A stretch of DNA of 48,141 bases from Polyangiaceae bacterium (lineage in GTDB: Bacteria > Myxococcota_A > Polyangia > Polyangiales > Polyangiaceae). Shown piece by piece: positions 31,774 through 39,866 of the stretch. The notes beneath the pieces were generated by a model. The model was given only the letters and a program-made list of their open reading frames with translations, had not been told where the DNA came from and did no database searches. Numbering within the stretch: the first letter of the stretch is position 1; each line of letters begins with the position of its first letter. The DNA is taken from positions 1 to 48,141 of the forward strand of contig JAKLKA010000042.1 of the NCBI GenBank assembly GCA_023150915.1, in the 5' to 3' direction. The position numbers and the translations under genes are program-made.

Positions 31774-33414
31774 ATGACGCTCAACTCGCTCTGCATGGTG
31801 ATGGTCCTGTCTGGATTGGCGCTGGCTGGCGCCTGCGCAGCGAATGAGACCGCGGGTTCTTCCAGCGAAAGCGGCGGCCAGACCGGCTCCGGCGGTGCCG
31901 GCAGTTCGGGCGGCGCCGCGGTGGGCGGGCAAGGCGCCGAGGGTGGGGCCAGCGGCGCCGGGGCCGGTGCTGGGGCCGGCGGTGCCGGCGGCGGGGCGGG
32001 CGGGGCCGGTGGCACGGGAAGCACCGGCGGGGCGGCGGCCGACGCAGGTCCCGACGCCGCCAAGCCGCAGAGCTGCACCAGCGACGCCGAGTGCGGCGGC
32101 GCTGGCTACGGCTGCTTTGCAGGCCTGTGTCGCGACAAGTGCGTGCCTTACCTGCAACCCTGCAACTGGAAGCCATCCGGCAACGTGTGCACGCTGGGGG
32201 GCCACTGCGTACAGTGCCAGAAGGACGCGGACTGTCCGGGAACCCGCTACCGGTGCGACCTGCCCACGTACACCTGCGTGGACAAGCCGTTCGATCCCAA
32301 GCTCACCAAGATCGGCGTCTTCTATCACACGTGGCACTGCCCCTCTGCCAGCGCCGTCCACGACGTCTCGAAGTGCTTGGCGGGACAGCAGCCGTGGCCG
32401 CCGTGGCCGTCGGATCCGAACGCGCAGACCTCATTCTGGTGGGGCGAGCCGGCGGCCGGGTACTACTGCCTGACGAACAACGTGGCGCTGCTGACTCAGC
32501 ACGCCCAGATGCTGCGGGACATGGGGGCAGATTTCGTGTTCGTGGACGTGACCAACCACAACTACAACACCAGCGCGCTGTGCGACAAACCAGAAGACAT
32601 GATCGTCAAGCCGTTCACCTCGATGGTCAACGTGTGGAAGACGATCCCGGGCGCACCCAAGATCGTTCCTTGGGTGCCGGTGTCCGACTGCCCGACCTAC
32701 CTGTCGCCCAGCGCCTGCAAGCAGCCCGACAGCAAGTACATCGTCTACACCTTGCTCGACCTGCTGGCGGGGACCAACCTGACGTTCCAGTACCAGGGCA
32801 AGCCGTTGCTGCTCGTCACCGAGAACAGCACGTATCCGGTCAGCAGCACCAAGTTGGCGGCGCTGGCGGCCAGCTACACCGTTCGCAAGATGTGGGCCTT
32901 CGAGCCCGAGGGCACCGAGAAGTGGAGCTACATCGAGAAGTGCGATGCGAGCCCCCTTGGAAGCCAGCCCTGCGGGCAGCGCTTTGCGGCCAAAGGTGGG
33001 GTGACCGAGCAGTTCCCGATCTCGCTGGCGTACGGGGCGGACTACATGAGTCACAAGACCACGGCGACCCCCAAGCACTACGGCAAGACGTTCCGCAAGC
33101 AGTTCGAGACGCTACTGAACAACCCCGAGACACCCATCGCCACGATCACGGGGTGGAACGAGTGGGTGGTGGGCCGCTGGGCCTGCGGCTCGCCGGCATG
33201 CGACTGCAACAACGCGTTCGACAAGGCCTACGGTTGCTTTCTGGATCAGTTCACCCACGAGTACAACCGTGACATCGAGCCAGCCAAGAACGCCACCGGC
33301 GACTACTACTATCGGCTCGTTCAGAGCTGCATCAAGTTGTTCCGCGCAGGCAAGCGCTGCACGCCCGACAACGCCGGCGAGCTCTGCTGTCAGGACTACG
33401 CCGGCCCCAAATAG
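31774..33414 (+). CDS. Secreted lipoprotein with Gly-rich linker, Cys module and glycosidase-like domain
   Basis: 546 residues. Signal peptide with lipobox LAGAC (~17-21), a ~70-residue Gly/Ala linker, a Cys-rich module (~100-170, CTSDAECGGAGYGC type), then a ~370-residue domain. That domain has KIGVFYHTWHC near its start, LLTQHAQMLRDMGADFVFVDVTNH, and TITGWNEWVVGRW, reminiscent of TIM-barrel glycosidases of the GH71/GH99/DUF5010 kind. Acidic catalytic residues could be Asp in FVDVTN and Glu in GWNEW (inference). ATG 31774 has GGAGG 8 bases upstream; GTG 31768, overlapping the previous stop, is less well spaced. Confidence 0.8.
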   Translation: MTLNSLCMVMVLSGLALAGACAANETAGSSSESGGQTGSGGAGSSGGAAVGGQGAEGGASGAGAGAGAGGAGGGAGGAGGTGSTGGAAADAGPDAAKPQSCTSDAECGGAGYGCFAGLCRDKCVPYLQPCNWKPSGNVCTLGGHCVQCQKDADCPGTRYRCDLPTYTCVDKPFDPKLTKIGVFYHTWHCPSASAVHDVSKCLAGQQPWPPWPSDPNAQTSFWWGEPAAGYYCLTNNVALLTQHAQMLRDMGADFVFVDVTNHNYNTSALCDKPEDMIVKPFTSMVNVWKTIPGAPKIVPWVPVSDCPTYLSPSACKQPDSKYIVYTLLDLLAGTNLTFQYQGKPLLLVTENSTYPVSSTKLAALAASYTVRKMWAFEPEGTEKWSYIEKCDASPLGSQPCGQRFAAKGGVTEQFPISLAYGADYMSHKTTATPKHYGKTFRKQFETLLNNPETPIATITGWNEWVVGRWACGSPACDCNNAFDKAYGCFLDQFTHEYNRDIEPAKNATGDYYYRLVQSCIKLFRAGKRCTPDNAGELCCQDYAGPK

Positions 33415-33452
33415 CTGGGGCGCCGGTCTGTCTCAGCTCGCGGCGTGAGCCG

Positions 33453-35276
33453 TCACTGGATCAGCCCGCTCACATCCACCCGCCCCGTTGCCTTCTTCTT
33501 CATCCGGGCCTCGAGCTCGGTGGCGAAGGCGTGATCGGGATCGATGGCGCGCAGATCGGCCACCAGCTCGCCCACGCTGTCGCGGTCGCCCAGGGCGGCC
33601 AGGGCAATGGCCTGCTCTTGCGTGCGCACGCTGAGCATGGTGATGGTGGCCTGATCCTTGTGCTCGGCCGTCTGCGCTGCGTCGAGCACGCGCTTGAAGG
33701 GGCGGCGGCCCTTCTCCAGGGCCAGGGTGCGATCGGACCGGCCATAGGCGTGGGGCGCGAAGTGCAGCCAGAAGGGCTTGGGGATCAGGTGATCGACCAG
33801 GCGCTTGTCCCAGCTCGGATCGAGCTCGACATACAGCGGGCGCGCGTCGGCCAGGCTCGAGAGCGCGCTCTCGCTGGGCTGGCCGCTGACCGCCATGTCG
33901 CGGATCAAGGGGGCCAGGGCCGGCTCGACCGCGAGCAACTTGGTCGCGACCGAGCCCTTGCCGATCAGCGGCAGCGGGACCACCACCACGTCGGGGCGCT
34001 CGCCGCGAGCGACGCGCGCCGCCCACAGGCGCCAGGCCACGGTCTCGGAGCGAACCAGGAGCAAGCTGCGGGGGGGCAGGCCACCCAGCGCCTCGTCGGT
34101 CCAGACCTCGGCCGCGTTCTGGCTGGTGCGGTCGGCGGGGAAGCCCGAGTCCTCGCCGGTGACCAGCACCAGCGTGAAGTCGAAGGCCACGAGCAGCGCC
34201 GCGGCGGTGCGAGCGAAGGGCAGGTCGGAGCGCTGCAAGGCGACCGCCGCGGTGTGCACGCCGAGGGCGGCAGCGGCAGCCAAGGCCACCAGCGCGAGCA
34301 AGCGGACGGGGGCCAGGGCGTCCGCCGAGAGCAGGCCGCCACGCGTGGCCGGGAAGACCACGTCGGCCACCACCAGGATCGCCAGCGGAACGGCGACCCA
34401 GCGGGTTTTGCCGCGGATCAGGCCCCACCCCAGGCCGCCCAGCGCCAGCACGCAGGCGATGATGCCGACCTCGGCGAACCAGGTGGTCAAGATGCCCGAG
34501 CGCGCCGCGGCGACGTCGGCGCCCGCCACGCTGGCCGACGAGAGGGTGATTCCCAGGTGCACCCACGCGCGGGCGGCCAGCGGCCGAACGGCGATGGGAA
34601 TGGCGCAGAGCAGACCTGTCACCAGCGCTCCGCTGGCGGCAAGAGCGAGGCCGCGCTTCGGAGGGATCTCGCCGATGGCGAAGACCTGCGCCGCGAGCGC
34701 CACCAGCAGCGCAGCACCGGCCGCGTGGCTCTCCATGCTGGTCAGACCCACGAACGCGCCGAACGCGAGCCACACCCGCGCGTCCCGGGCGCTGGCGCTG
34801 GGTCGCAGCAAGAGCCCGGCGAGCACCAGCGCCGCGGCCAGCGTGGCACCGCCGGCGATGGTGCCCTCGAGCTGCCAGGTGGGCGCGAGCGTTGCGGTCA
34901 GCGCAGCGGCCAGCGCCAGAAAGGGCGTGAGCCGCGGCGTGAACGCGTTCTGCTCGAGCAGGCGCGCGGTGAGGGAATATGCCAGGCGCGAAGCCAGCGC
35001 GAGGCAGAGGGCGCTGGGCAGGGCAGCGCGCAGCACGCGCCCACCGATGGGCAAGAGCGACGCGGCCTGGATCAGCACGCTCGAGAGCGTGCCCTCGCCG
35101 CCGATGGGGACGAGCCCCAGCGCGCGTACGATCGGCAAGTCGTCGCGCCACTGGGTGAAGGCGCTGGTGCGCAGCAAGGTGACGACCAGCGGCACGGCGA
35201 GGGCCAGCCACCCGCACAGCGGGTAGAGCCAGTGCCGCTCGGGGCGTAGCAGCGGGGGCGGGGGGCGGGCGCTCAC
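33453..35276 (-). CDS. Polytopic membrane protein, DUF2723/O-mannosyltransferase-like
   Basis: 607 residues with ~10-11 TM helices in the first ~410, beginning just after a Pro-rich cytoplasmic start. The stretch FTQWRDDLPIVRALG ... SLLPIGGRVLRAALPSAL resembles the first loop of DUF2723 proteins, relatives of protein O-mannosyltransferases and other lipid-sugar-dependent transferases. The ~190-residue C-terminal soluble part has PRSLLLVRSETVAWRLWAARV. GTG 35276 is preferred; a longer reading would overlap the aspS start and adds Pro/Arg-rich noise. Donor and target are unknown. It converges on the glycosidase-like gene. Confidence 0.65.
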   Translation of the reverse strand: MSARPPPPLLRPERHWLYPLCGWLALAVPLVVTLLRTSAFTQWRDDLPIVRALGLVPIGGEGTLSSVLIQAASLLPIGGRVLRAALPSALCLALASRLAYSLTARLLEQNAFTPRLTPFLALAAALTATLAPTWQLEGTIAGGATLAAALVLAGLLLRPSASARDARVWLAFGAFVGLTSMESHAAGAALLVALAAQVFAIGEIPPKRGLALAASGALVTGLLCAIPIAVRPLAARAWVHLGITLSSASVAGADVAAARSGILTTWFAEVGIIACVLALGGLGWGLIRGKTRWVAVPLAILVVADVVFPATRGGLLSADALAPVRLLALVALAAAAALGVHTAAVALQRSDLPFARTAAALLVAFDFTLVLVTGEDSGFPADRTSQNAAEVWTDEALGGLPPRSLLLVRSETVAWRLWAARVARGERPDVVVVPLPLIGKGSVATKLLAVEPALAPLIRDMAVSGQPSESALSSLADARPLYVELDPSWDKRLVDHLIPKPFWLHFAPHAYGRSDRTLALEKGRRPFKRVLDAAQTAEHKDQATITMLSVRTQEQAIALAALGDRDSVGELVADLRAIDPDHAFATELEARMKKKATGRVDVSGLIQ

Positions 35277-35380
35277 CCCCGAGAGCGTTACGATCTGCTG
35301 GGAATTCGGCCCAGTTTCCGGGAGACGCCGGCCCGGGGTTTGGGCCTTGGGCCGCGGGCGCGCTAAAAGCGGTGCCCCCC

Positions 35381-35387
35381 GAAAGGA
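35381..35387 (+). promoter_or_regulatory. Ribosome-binding site GAAAGGA that decides the TTG start of aspS
   Basis: Seven bases separate it from TTG 35395; no ATG in frame lies nearby. Confidence 0.6.
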
Positions 35388-35394
35388 CACCCCC

Positions 35395-37287
35395 TTGGCC
35401 CGGTTCATCGACGAGCTCAAGCGCACTCACGACAACGGCGCCCTGCGCGCCTCGAACCTCGACGAAGAGGTGGTCCTCTTCGGCTGGGTCGACAGCCGCC
35501 GCGACCATGGCTCGCTGATCTTCATCGATCTGCGGGATCGAGAGGGTCTGACCCAGGTGGTGTTCGACCCCGACGCCTCGCAAGAGGCCCACGACCTGGC
35601 CGAGCAGGTGCGCGGCGAATGGGTGATCGGCATCCGGGGCCGCGTGCGCTCCCGGGGCGAGCAGTTCAGTAAGAAGGAGAACAAGATGGTCTCCGCCGCC
35701 AACCCGAATCTGGCCACCGGCGAGATCGAGGTGGTGGTGACCGAGGCGACCATCTTCAACAAGGCCGAGACGCCGCCCTTCGAGATCACCGACCAGATCG
35801 ACACCCGCGAAGAGGTGCGGCTCCAGTACCGCTACCTGGACCTCCGGCGGCGGCCGCTTCAGCGCGCGCTGCGCATGCGCCACACCATCAACCAGGCCAC
35901 CCGCAACTACCTGGCTGGCCAGGGCTGCTTGGAGATCGAGACCCCGTTCCTGGTGAAGTACACCCCGGGCGGCGCGCGCAACTTCCTGGTGCCGGCGCGG
36001 CTGCACGCCGGGAAGTTCTATGCCCTGGCCGAGAGCCCGCAGATCTTCAAGCAGCTGTTCATGGTGGCGGGGTACGAGCGCTACTTCCAGATCGTGCGCT
36101 GCTTCCGCGACGAAGATCTGCGCCTGGACCGCCAGCCCGAGTTCACCCAGATCGACATCGAGATGAGCTTCGTCAACCAGGACGACATCTTCTCGCTGGT
36201 CGAGGGCCTGGTCTTCACCATCTGGAAAGAGGGCCTGGGCATCGATCTGAAGAAGCTCTACCCCGACGGTCATTTCCCGCGCATGAAGTTCGACGACTCG
36301 ATGCGCGACTACGGCAACGACAAGCCGGATCTGCGCTTCGGCATGAAGCACGTGGACCTGACCGATCTGGTGGTCGAGCATGGCGGCGGCGGCGTGCCCT
36401 TCTGGCAGCCGATCGCCGACAAGTTCCGCTCGGGCGTGCACCGTCGCGATCTGCCCGCCGAGATCGTCAAGTGCATGGTGGTGCCCGGCGACGCCGGCCT
36501 GTCACGCTCCGACACCGACAAGCTCGAGCAGCTGGCCAAGAGCATGGGCGCCGCAGGCCTGGCCCGCGCCAAGGTGGGGGCCGACGGCAGCTGGACGCAG
36601 TCGCCCTTCGCCAAGACCATTGACGCCAACCTGCGCGACGCCATCAACGCCCACTGCCGCGCCAAAGAGAACGACCTTCTGCTCTTCCAGTTCGGCAAGG
36701 CCAGCATGGTGCACACCGTGCTCGCCAACCTGCGGGTGCACGTGGCCAAGAAGCTGGGCCTCATTCCCGAGGTGGGTCACGGCGACCACTGGAACTTCTT
36801 GTGGGTGGTCGACCCGCCGCTGTTCGAGTGGGACGACGAACAGAAGCGCTGGGCCGCGGCGCACCACGCCTTCACCCGGCCGCACGACGACAGCGTGCCC
36901 TTGCTGGAGAAGGATCCGGGCAAGGTGCTGTGCCACCGCTACGACCTGGTGCTGAACGGCTTCGAGATCGCGGGCGGCAGCATTCGGCTCCACGACCCCG
37001 AGGTGCAGCAGCGGGTGTTCTCGGCGCTGGGCATCGCCGACCAGGACGCCCAGGAGAAGTTCGGGTTCTTGCTCAGCGCCCTGCGCTATGGCGCGCCGCC
37101 CCACGGCGGCATCGCCCTGGGCATGGACCGGCTGGCCATGCTGGCCGCCGGCAGCGACAGCATCCGGGACGTGATCGCCTTCCCCAAGACCCAAAAGGGC
37201 ACCGATGTGATGAGCGACGCCCCGAACCCGGTCAGCCCGCAGCAGCTCGCCGACCTGCACATCCGGACGGCTACCGAAGGCAGCTGA
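35395..37287 (+). CDS. aspS: Aspartyl-tRNA synthetase (bacterial type, TTG start)
   Basis: 630 residues, bacterial length with the GAD insertion. The N-terminal anticodon-binding OB fold (~20-110; VVLFGWVDSRRDHGSLIFIDLRD) is followed by class II motif 1, GGARNFLVPARLHAGKFYALAESPQ, motif 2 RCFRDEDLRLDRQPEFTQIDIE, and motif 3 GGIALGMDRLAML. All intact. No ATG or GTG is suitably placed; TTG 35395 has GAAAGGA 7 bases upstream and gives LARFIDELKRTH, the family-like start. Whether it also charges tRNA-Asn cannot be judged here because gatCAB and asnS are outside the window. Confidence 0.95.
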   Translation: MARFIDELKRTHDNGALRASNLDEEVVLFGWVDSRRDHGSLIFIDLRDREGLTQVVFDPDASQEAHDLAEQVRGEWVIGIRGRVRSRGEQFSKKENKMVSAANPNLATGEIEVVVTEATIFNKAETPPFEITDQIDTREEVRLQYRYLDLRRRPLQRALRMRHTINQATRNYLAGQGCLEIETPFLVKYTPGGARNFLVPARLHAGKFYALAESPQIFKQLFMVAGYERYFQIVRCFRDEDLRLDRQPEFTQIDIEMSFVNQDDIFSLVEGLVFTIWKEGLGIDLKKLYPDGHFPRMKFDDSMRDYGNDKPDLRFGMKHVDLTDLVVEHGGGGVPFWQPIADKFRSGVHRRDLPAEIVKCMVVPGDAGLSRSDTDKLEQLAKSMGAAGLARAKVGADGSWTQSPFAKTIDANLRDAINAHCRAKENDLLLFQFGKASMVHTVLANLRVHVAKKLGLIPEVGHGDHWNFLWVVDPPLFEWDDEQKRWAAAHHAFTRPHDDSVPLLEKDPGKVLCHRYDLVLNGFEIAGGSIRLHDPEVQQRVFSALGIADQDAQEKFGFLLSALRYGAPPHGGIALGMDRLAMLAAGSDSIRDVIAFPKTQKGTDVMSDAPNPVSPQQLADLHIRTATEGS

Positions 37288-37309
37288 GCGCCAGGCCAAG
37301 GCGATTCTT

Positions 37310-37328
37310 GGTCGTGCTCAGCACGACC
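37310..37328 (+). terminator. Hairpin GGTCGTGC-TCA-GCACGACC after aspS
   Basis: Eight perfect pairs and a 3-base loop, 22 bases after the aspS stop, followed by CGCTTACAATGG without a long U-run. Likely rho-independent-like or processing hairpin, placed just before the promoter of the chemosensory operon. Confidence 0.4.
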
Positions 37329-37332
37329 CGCT

Positions 37333-37338
37333 TACAAT
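37333..37338 (+). promoter_or_regulatory. -10 box TACAAT of the chemosensory operon, 10 nt before the start
   Basis: TACAAT matches the sigma-70 consensus at 5 of 6 positions. Its last two bases overlap the ATG at 37337, so only ATG 37349 can be the translation start of a transcript made from it. Confidence 0.5.
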
Positions 37339-37348
37339 GGCGCCCCCA

Positions 37349-38746
37349 ATGGGCGCCCGAATCCTCGTGGTCGACGACAGCCCCACGATCCGCAAGGTCG
37401 TGGCGTCGATCTTGGCGTCGCAAGACTACGACCCGGTCACGGCCGAAGACGGGCAAGACGCCCTGCTGAAGATCAAGAGCGGCATCGAGATCGACTTGGT
37501 GCTGCTCGACTTCGTGATGCCGCGCATGAACGGCTATCAGTTCTGTCGCGAGCTGAGGGCCAACCCCGACCGGGCGAACACGCCGGTGGTGCTGATGAGC
37601 GCCAAGGGCGACAAGATCCGCGGCCAGTTCGTCCAGCAGACCGGCGCCATCGACGCCATCACCAAGCCCTTCGACGCGCGCGGCCTGATCGCGGTGGTCG
37701 AGGGCGCGCTGAAGAAGCACCAAGAGGGGCGTGGTCCGGCGGTGCCCGAGCCGAACACCATGCCCGACGAGTCGACCATCGCCGAGCCGGTGAGCGCCAG
37801 TCAGGTGGCGGCCAGCGACGACCCGGCGCTGCGTCGCGTGCAGACCGCGGTGGTGTTCGCGGCGAACCTGGTCAAGCTGGTGACGCCCGAGCTGGCGTCC
37901 ACCTCGGGGGTCTCGCCCGACATGGTGGCCAAGCTGAACGACGCGGTGAAGCGCGCCATCACGCCCGAGAACATGGGCTCGCTGACCAGCCTGCTGCGCA
38001 CCCTGGATTTCGGCGAGAACACCCAAGAAGTGCTGGCCGGCGACGTGTCGGTCATCTCCATTGCCGAGATTTTGCAGCTCTTGCACCTGCAGCACCAGAC
38101 CGGGGGCCTGGTGATCTCGAACGCCAAGAGCGAGATCACGCTGTTCGTGCGCGAGGGCAACATCGACTTCGCCCGCTCGCGGGGGGTGCGCGACGAGTTC
38201 TTGCTCGGTCGCTACCTGGTCGAGTCGGGCGCCATCAGCCGCGAAGATCTGGACACCGTGCTCGGCCAACGCTCGGGCTCGCGCCGGCTGCTCGGCGACG
38301 TGCTCAAAGAGCTGGGGCTGGTCGAGCCCGAAGCCATCACCCACGCCATCACCCGCCAGGCGTCCGAGCTGGTGTACGAGGTGGTGCGGTGGAAGACGGG
38401 TCGCTTCACCTTCACGGTCGGCATCCCGCCCGAGGTGTCCACCGTTCGCCTGGGGCTGTCGACCAGCGCGCTGGTGATGGAGGGGTTCCGACGGGTGGAC
38501 GAGTGGCGGCTGATCGAGGGCACCTTCGACTTCGAAGAGGTGATCGCCCAGGACGAGGGCGCCATCGAGCGTCACGGCGACGAGTCGAAGCTCACCAAGC
38601 GCGAGCTGGCGGTGCTCGAGGCCATCGACGGCCAGCGCACGGTGCGCGAGGTGGTCGACTTCATGGAAGGCAGCTCGTTCGAGGTGTGCAAGATCATCTA
38701 CCAGTTCTTGAACTCGCGGCTGGTGCGGCGGCGGAGCGCGAACTGA
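37349..38746 (+). CDS. Response regulator with N-terminal REC and C-terminal PATAN (DUF4388) domain
   Basis: 465 residues. REC domain 1-120: DD acidic pocket (9-10), phosphoacceptor Asp54 in VLLDFVMPRMNG, Ser/Thr in VLMSAKG, and Lys in ITKPFD. After a linker with a helix (~155-225), a PATAN/DUF4388 domain (~230-460) has ISIAEILQLLHLQHQTGGLVI and LFVREGNIDFARSRG. PATAN regulators in cyanobacteria (PixG/PixE, PatA) act with CheA-type kinases to control pili. The stop overlaps the next ATG (TGATG). It is the probable output of the operon; no DNA-binding domain is present. Confidence 0.88.
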   Translation: MGARILVVDDSPTIRKVVASILASQDYDPVTAEDGQDALLKIKSGIEIDLVLLDFVMPRMNGYQFCRELRANPDRANTPVVLMSAKGDKIRGQFVQQTGAIDAITKPFDARGLIAVVEGALKKHQEGRGPAVPEPNTMPDESTIAEPVSASQVAASDDPALRRVQTAVVFAANLVKLVTPELASTSGVSPDMVAKLNDAVKRAITPENMGSLTSLLRTLDFGENTQEVLAGDVSVISIAEILQLLHLQHQTGGLVISNAKSEITLFVREGNIDFARSRGVRDEFLLGRYLVESGAISREDLDTVLGQRSGSRRLLGDVLKELGLVEPEAITHAITRQASELVYEVVRWKTGRFTFTVGIPPEVSTVRLGLSTSALVMEGFRRVDEWRLIEGTFDFEEVIAQDEGAIERHGDESKLTKRELAVLEAIDGQRTVREVVDFMEGSSFEVCKIIYQFLNSRLVRRRSAN

Positions 38747-39096
38747 TGGGCAGCGGCGCCGGCATGATCGTGTCGGTGCGGGGCGAACCGCGGTTCCTTC
38801 CCGCGCTGGTGGTGCACAGCGTGCACGCCCGCCCGCGCTTGTCGGCCGTGCCGGGCAGCCCCCTGGCCCTGGCCTGGGTCGCGGGCAAGGTGGTGCCGGT
38901 GGCGCGCCTGGGCGAGGCGGGCCCGCACCTGGTGGTGTGCCTGAGCGGGGGCGAGGTGGTGGGCCTGTGGGGGGTCGAGGTGCTCGACACCGGCTTCTTC
39001 CAGAAGAGCGAGCACGGCGTCGAGCACGCGGGCCAGCCGGTGGCACCGCTGGACGTGGCGCTGGAAATCGAGAAAGCACTGGAGGCCAGCGCATGA
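38746..39096 (+). CDS. Short CheW-like adaptor
   Basis: 116 residues, smaller than typical CheW (~150). The profile LPALVVHSVHARPRLSAVPG, LAWVAGKVVPVARLGE and VVCLSGGEVVGLWGVEVLDTG follows the CheW/SH3-like strand pattern (promotes a PLP/ALP-like turn, lrGxvvPvvdL, and GlxVdxV). It should bridge the receptor-like protein and CheA. Starts inside the previous stop (TGATG), and its own stop overlaps the next start (ATGA). Identity is moderate because of the short length and weak similarity. Confidence 0.65.
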   Translation: MGSGAGMIVSVRGEPRFLPALVVHSVHARPRLSAVPGSPLALAWVAGKVVPVARLGEAGPHLVVCLSGGEVVGLWGVEVLDTGFFQKSEHGVEHAGQPVAPLDVALEIEKALEASA

Positions 39097-39866
39097 AGCT
39101 CGGACGCTTGATCGGCGGTCTGCGCGAAACATTCAGCGGCGAGCGGGCCGCCGAGCAGAGTCGCGGAGTCGACGACGCGCTCTTGTTCCGCGCGGCCGAG
39201 AACGCCGAGCACGCCGCCGAAACCGCGCTCTCGGCCAGTCAGGCCGCCGGCGCCAGCGCCGCACAGCAACGCACGCTGCTCGACGCCGCGGTCGACGCGG
39301 TGAAGCTGCTGTTTTCGCGCGCGCGCGAGGCACGCACCAGCCTGGCGGCGGCGCGAGAGTCGCTGGAGCAGATCCGGCTCACGGCGCTCAACGCCGGGCT
39401 GGAAGGCGCGCGGCTGGGCGACCCGGCCGGCAAGCCGCTGGTGCTGGTCGCCGAAGACGTGCGCAGCCACGCGGGCCGTGCCCTGGGCGCCCTCGAGCGG
39501 CACGGCGCGCTGTTCGATCAGATGGACAAGGACCGCGACAAGCTGCGAGAGCAGGTCGAGAGCGCCCAGGCGCGCACCGCCGACGTGGCCCGCGACATCT
39601 TGCAGCTGCAGGCGGTGCAGCGCGACGTCTCGACCGCGCTCTCCGACGTGTCGGCGCGGGTCAAGCACATCACGCGCACCGACCCCGAGAGCGCGCGCAT
39701 CGTGGCGGAAGCCGCCGACCACGCCCGCGCGTTGCTCGACGCGCTGACCGCGCTGTCGGCGCGACCCCAGAACAAGTCGCTGCTTGGCTCCCTCGGGCCC
39801 ACGCTGGGGCCCCTGATCGAGCTGATACGCGATCAGTACCGCGACGAGTCGGACGAAAGCCCGTGA
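39093..39866 (+). CDS. Soluble MCP-like signalling protein
   Basis: 257 residues, almost entirely alpha-helical and coiled-coil. The core LTALNAGLEGARLGDPAGKPLVLVAEDVR (97-125) is written here only by its key residues: the LNA-x3-GARLG turn and the VAEDVR that correspond to the receptor hairpin tip. There is no TM helix, HAMP, sensor domain or C-terminal CheR tether, so it is a minimal cytoplasmic receptor. It should form a trimer-of-dimers-like bundle and control CheA through the CheW-like partner. Coupled by ATGA on the left and GTGA on the right. Confidence 0.78.
   Translation: MKLGRLIGGLRETFSGERAAEQSRGVDDALLFRAAENAEHAAETALSASQAAGASAAQQRTLLDAAVDAVKLLFSRAREARTSLAAARESLEQIRLTALNAGLEGARLGDPAGKPLVLVAEDVRSHAGRALGALERHGALFDQMDKDRDKLREQVESAQARTADVARDILQLQAVQRDVSTALSDVSARVKHITRTDPESARIVAEAADHARALLDALTALSARPQNKSLLGSLGPTLGPLIELIRDQYRDESDESP

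Noticed and set aside
33433-36441. A 1002-codon open frame on the minus strand across aspS and the membrane protein
   Set aside because: It is antisense to aspS with clear aminoacyl-synthetase motifs, has Arg/His/Gln-rich non-protein-like composition and no start signal; long antisense frames are expected at this GC content.
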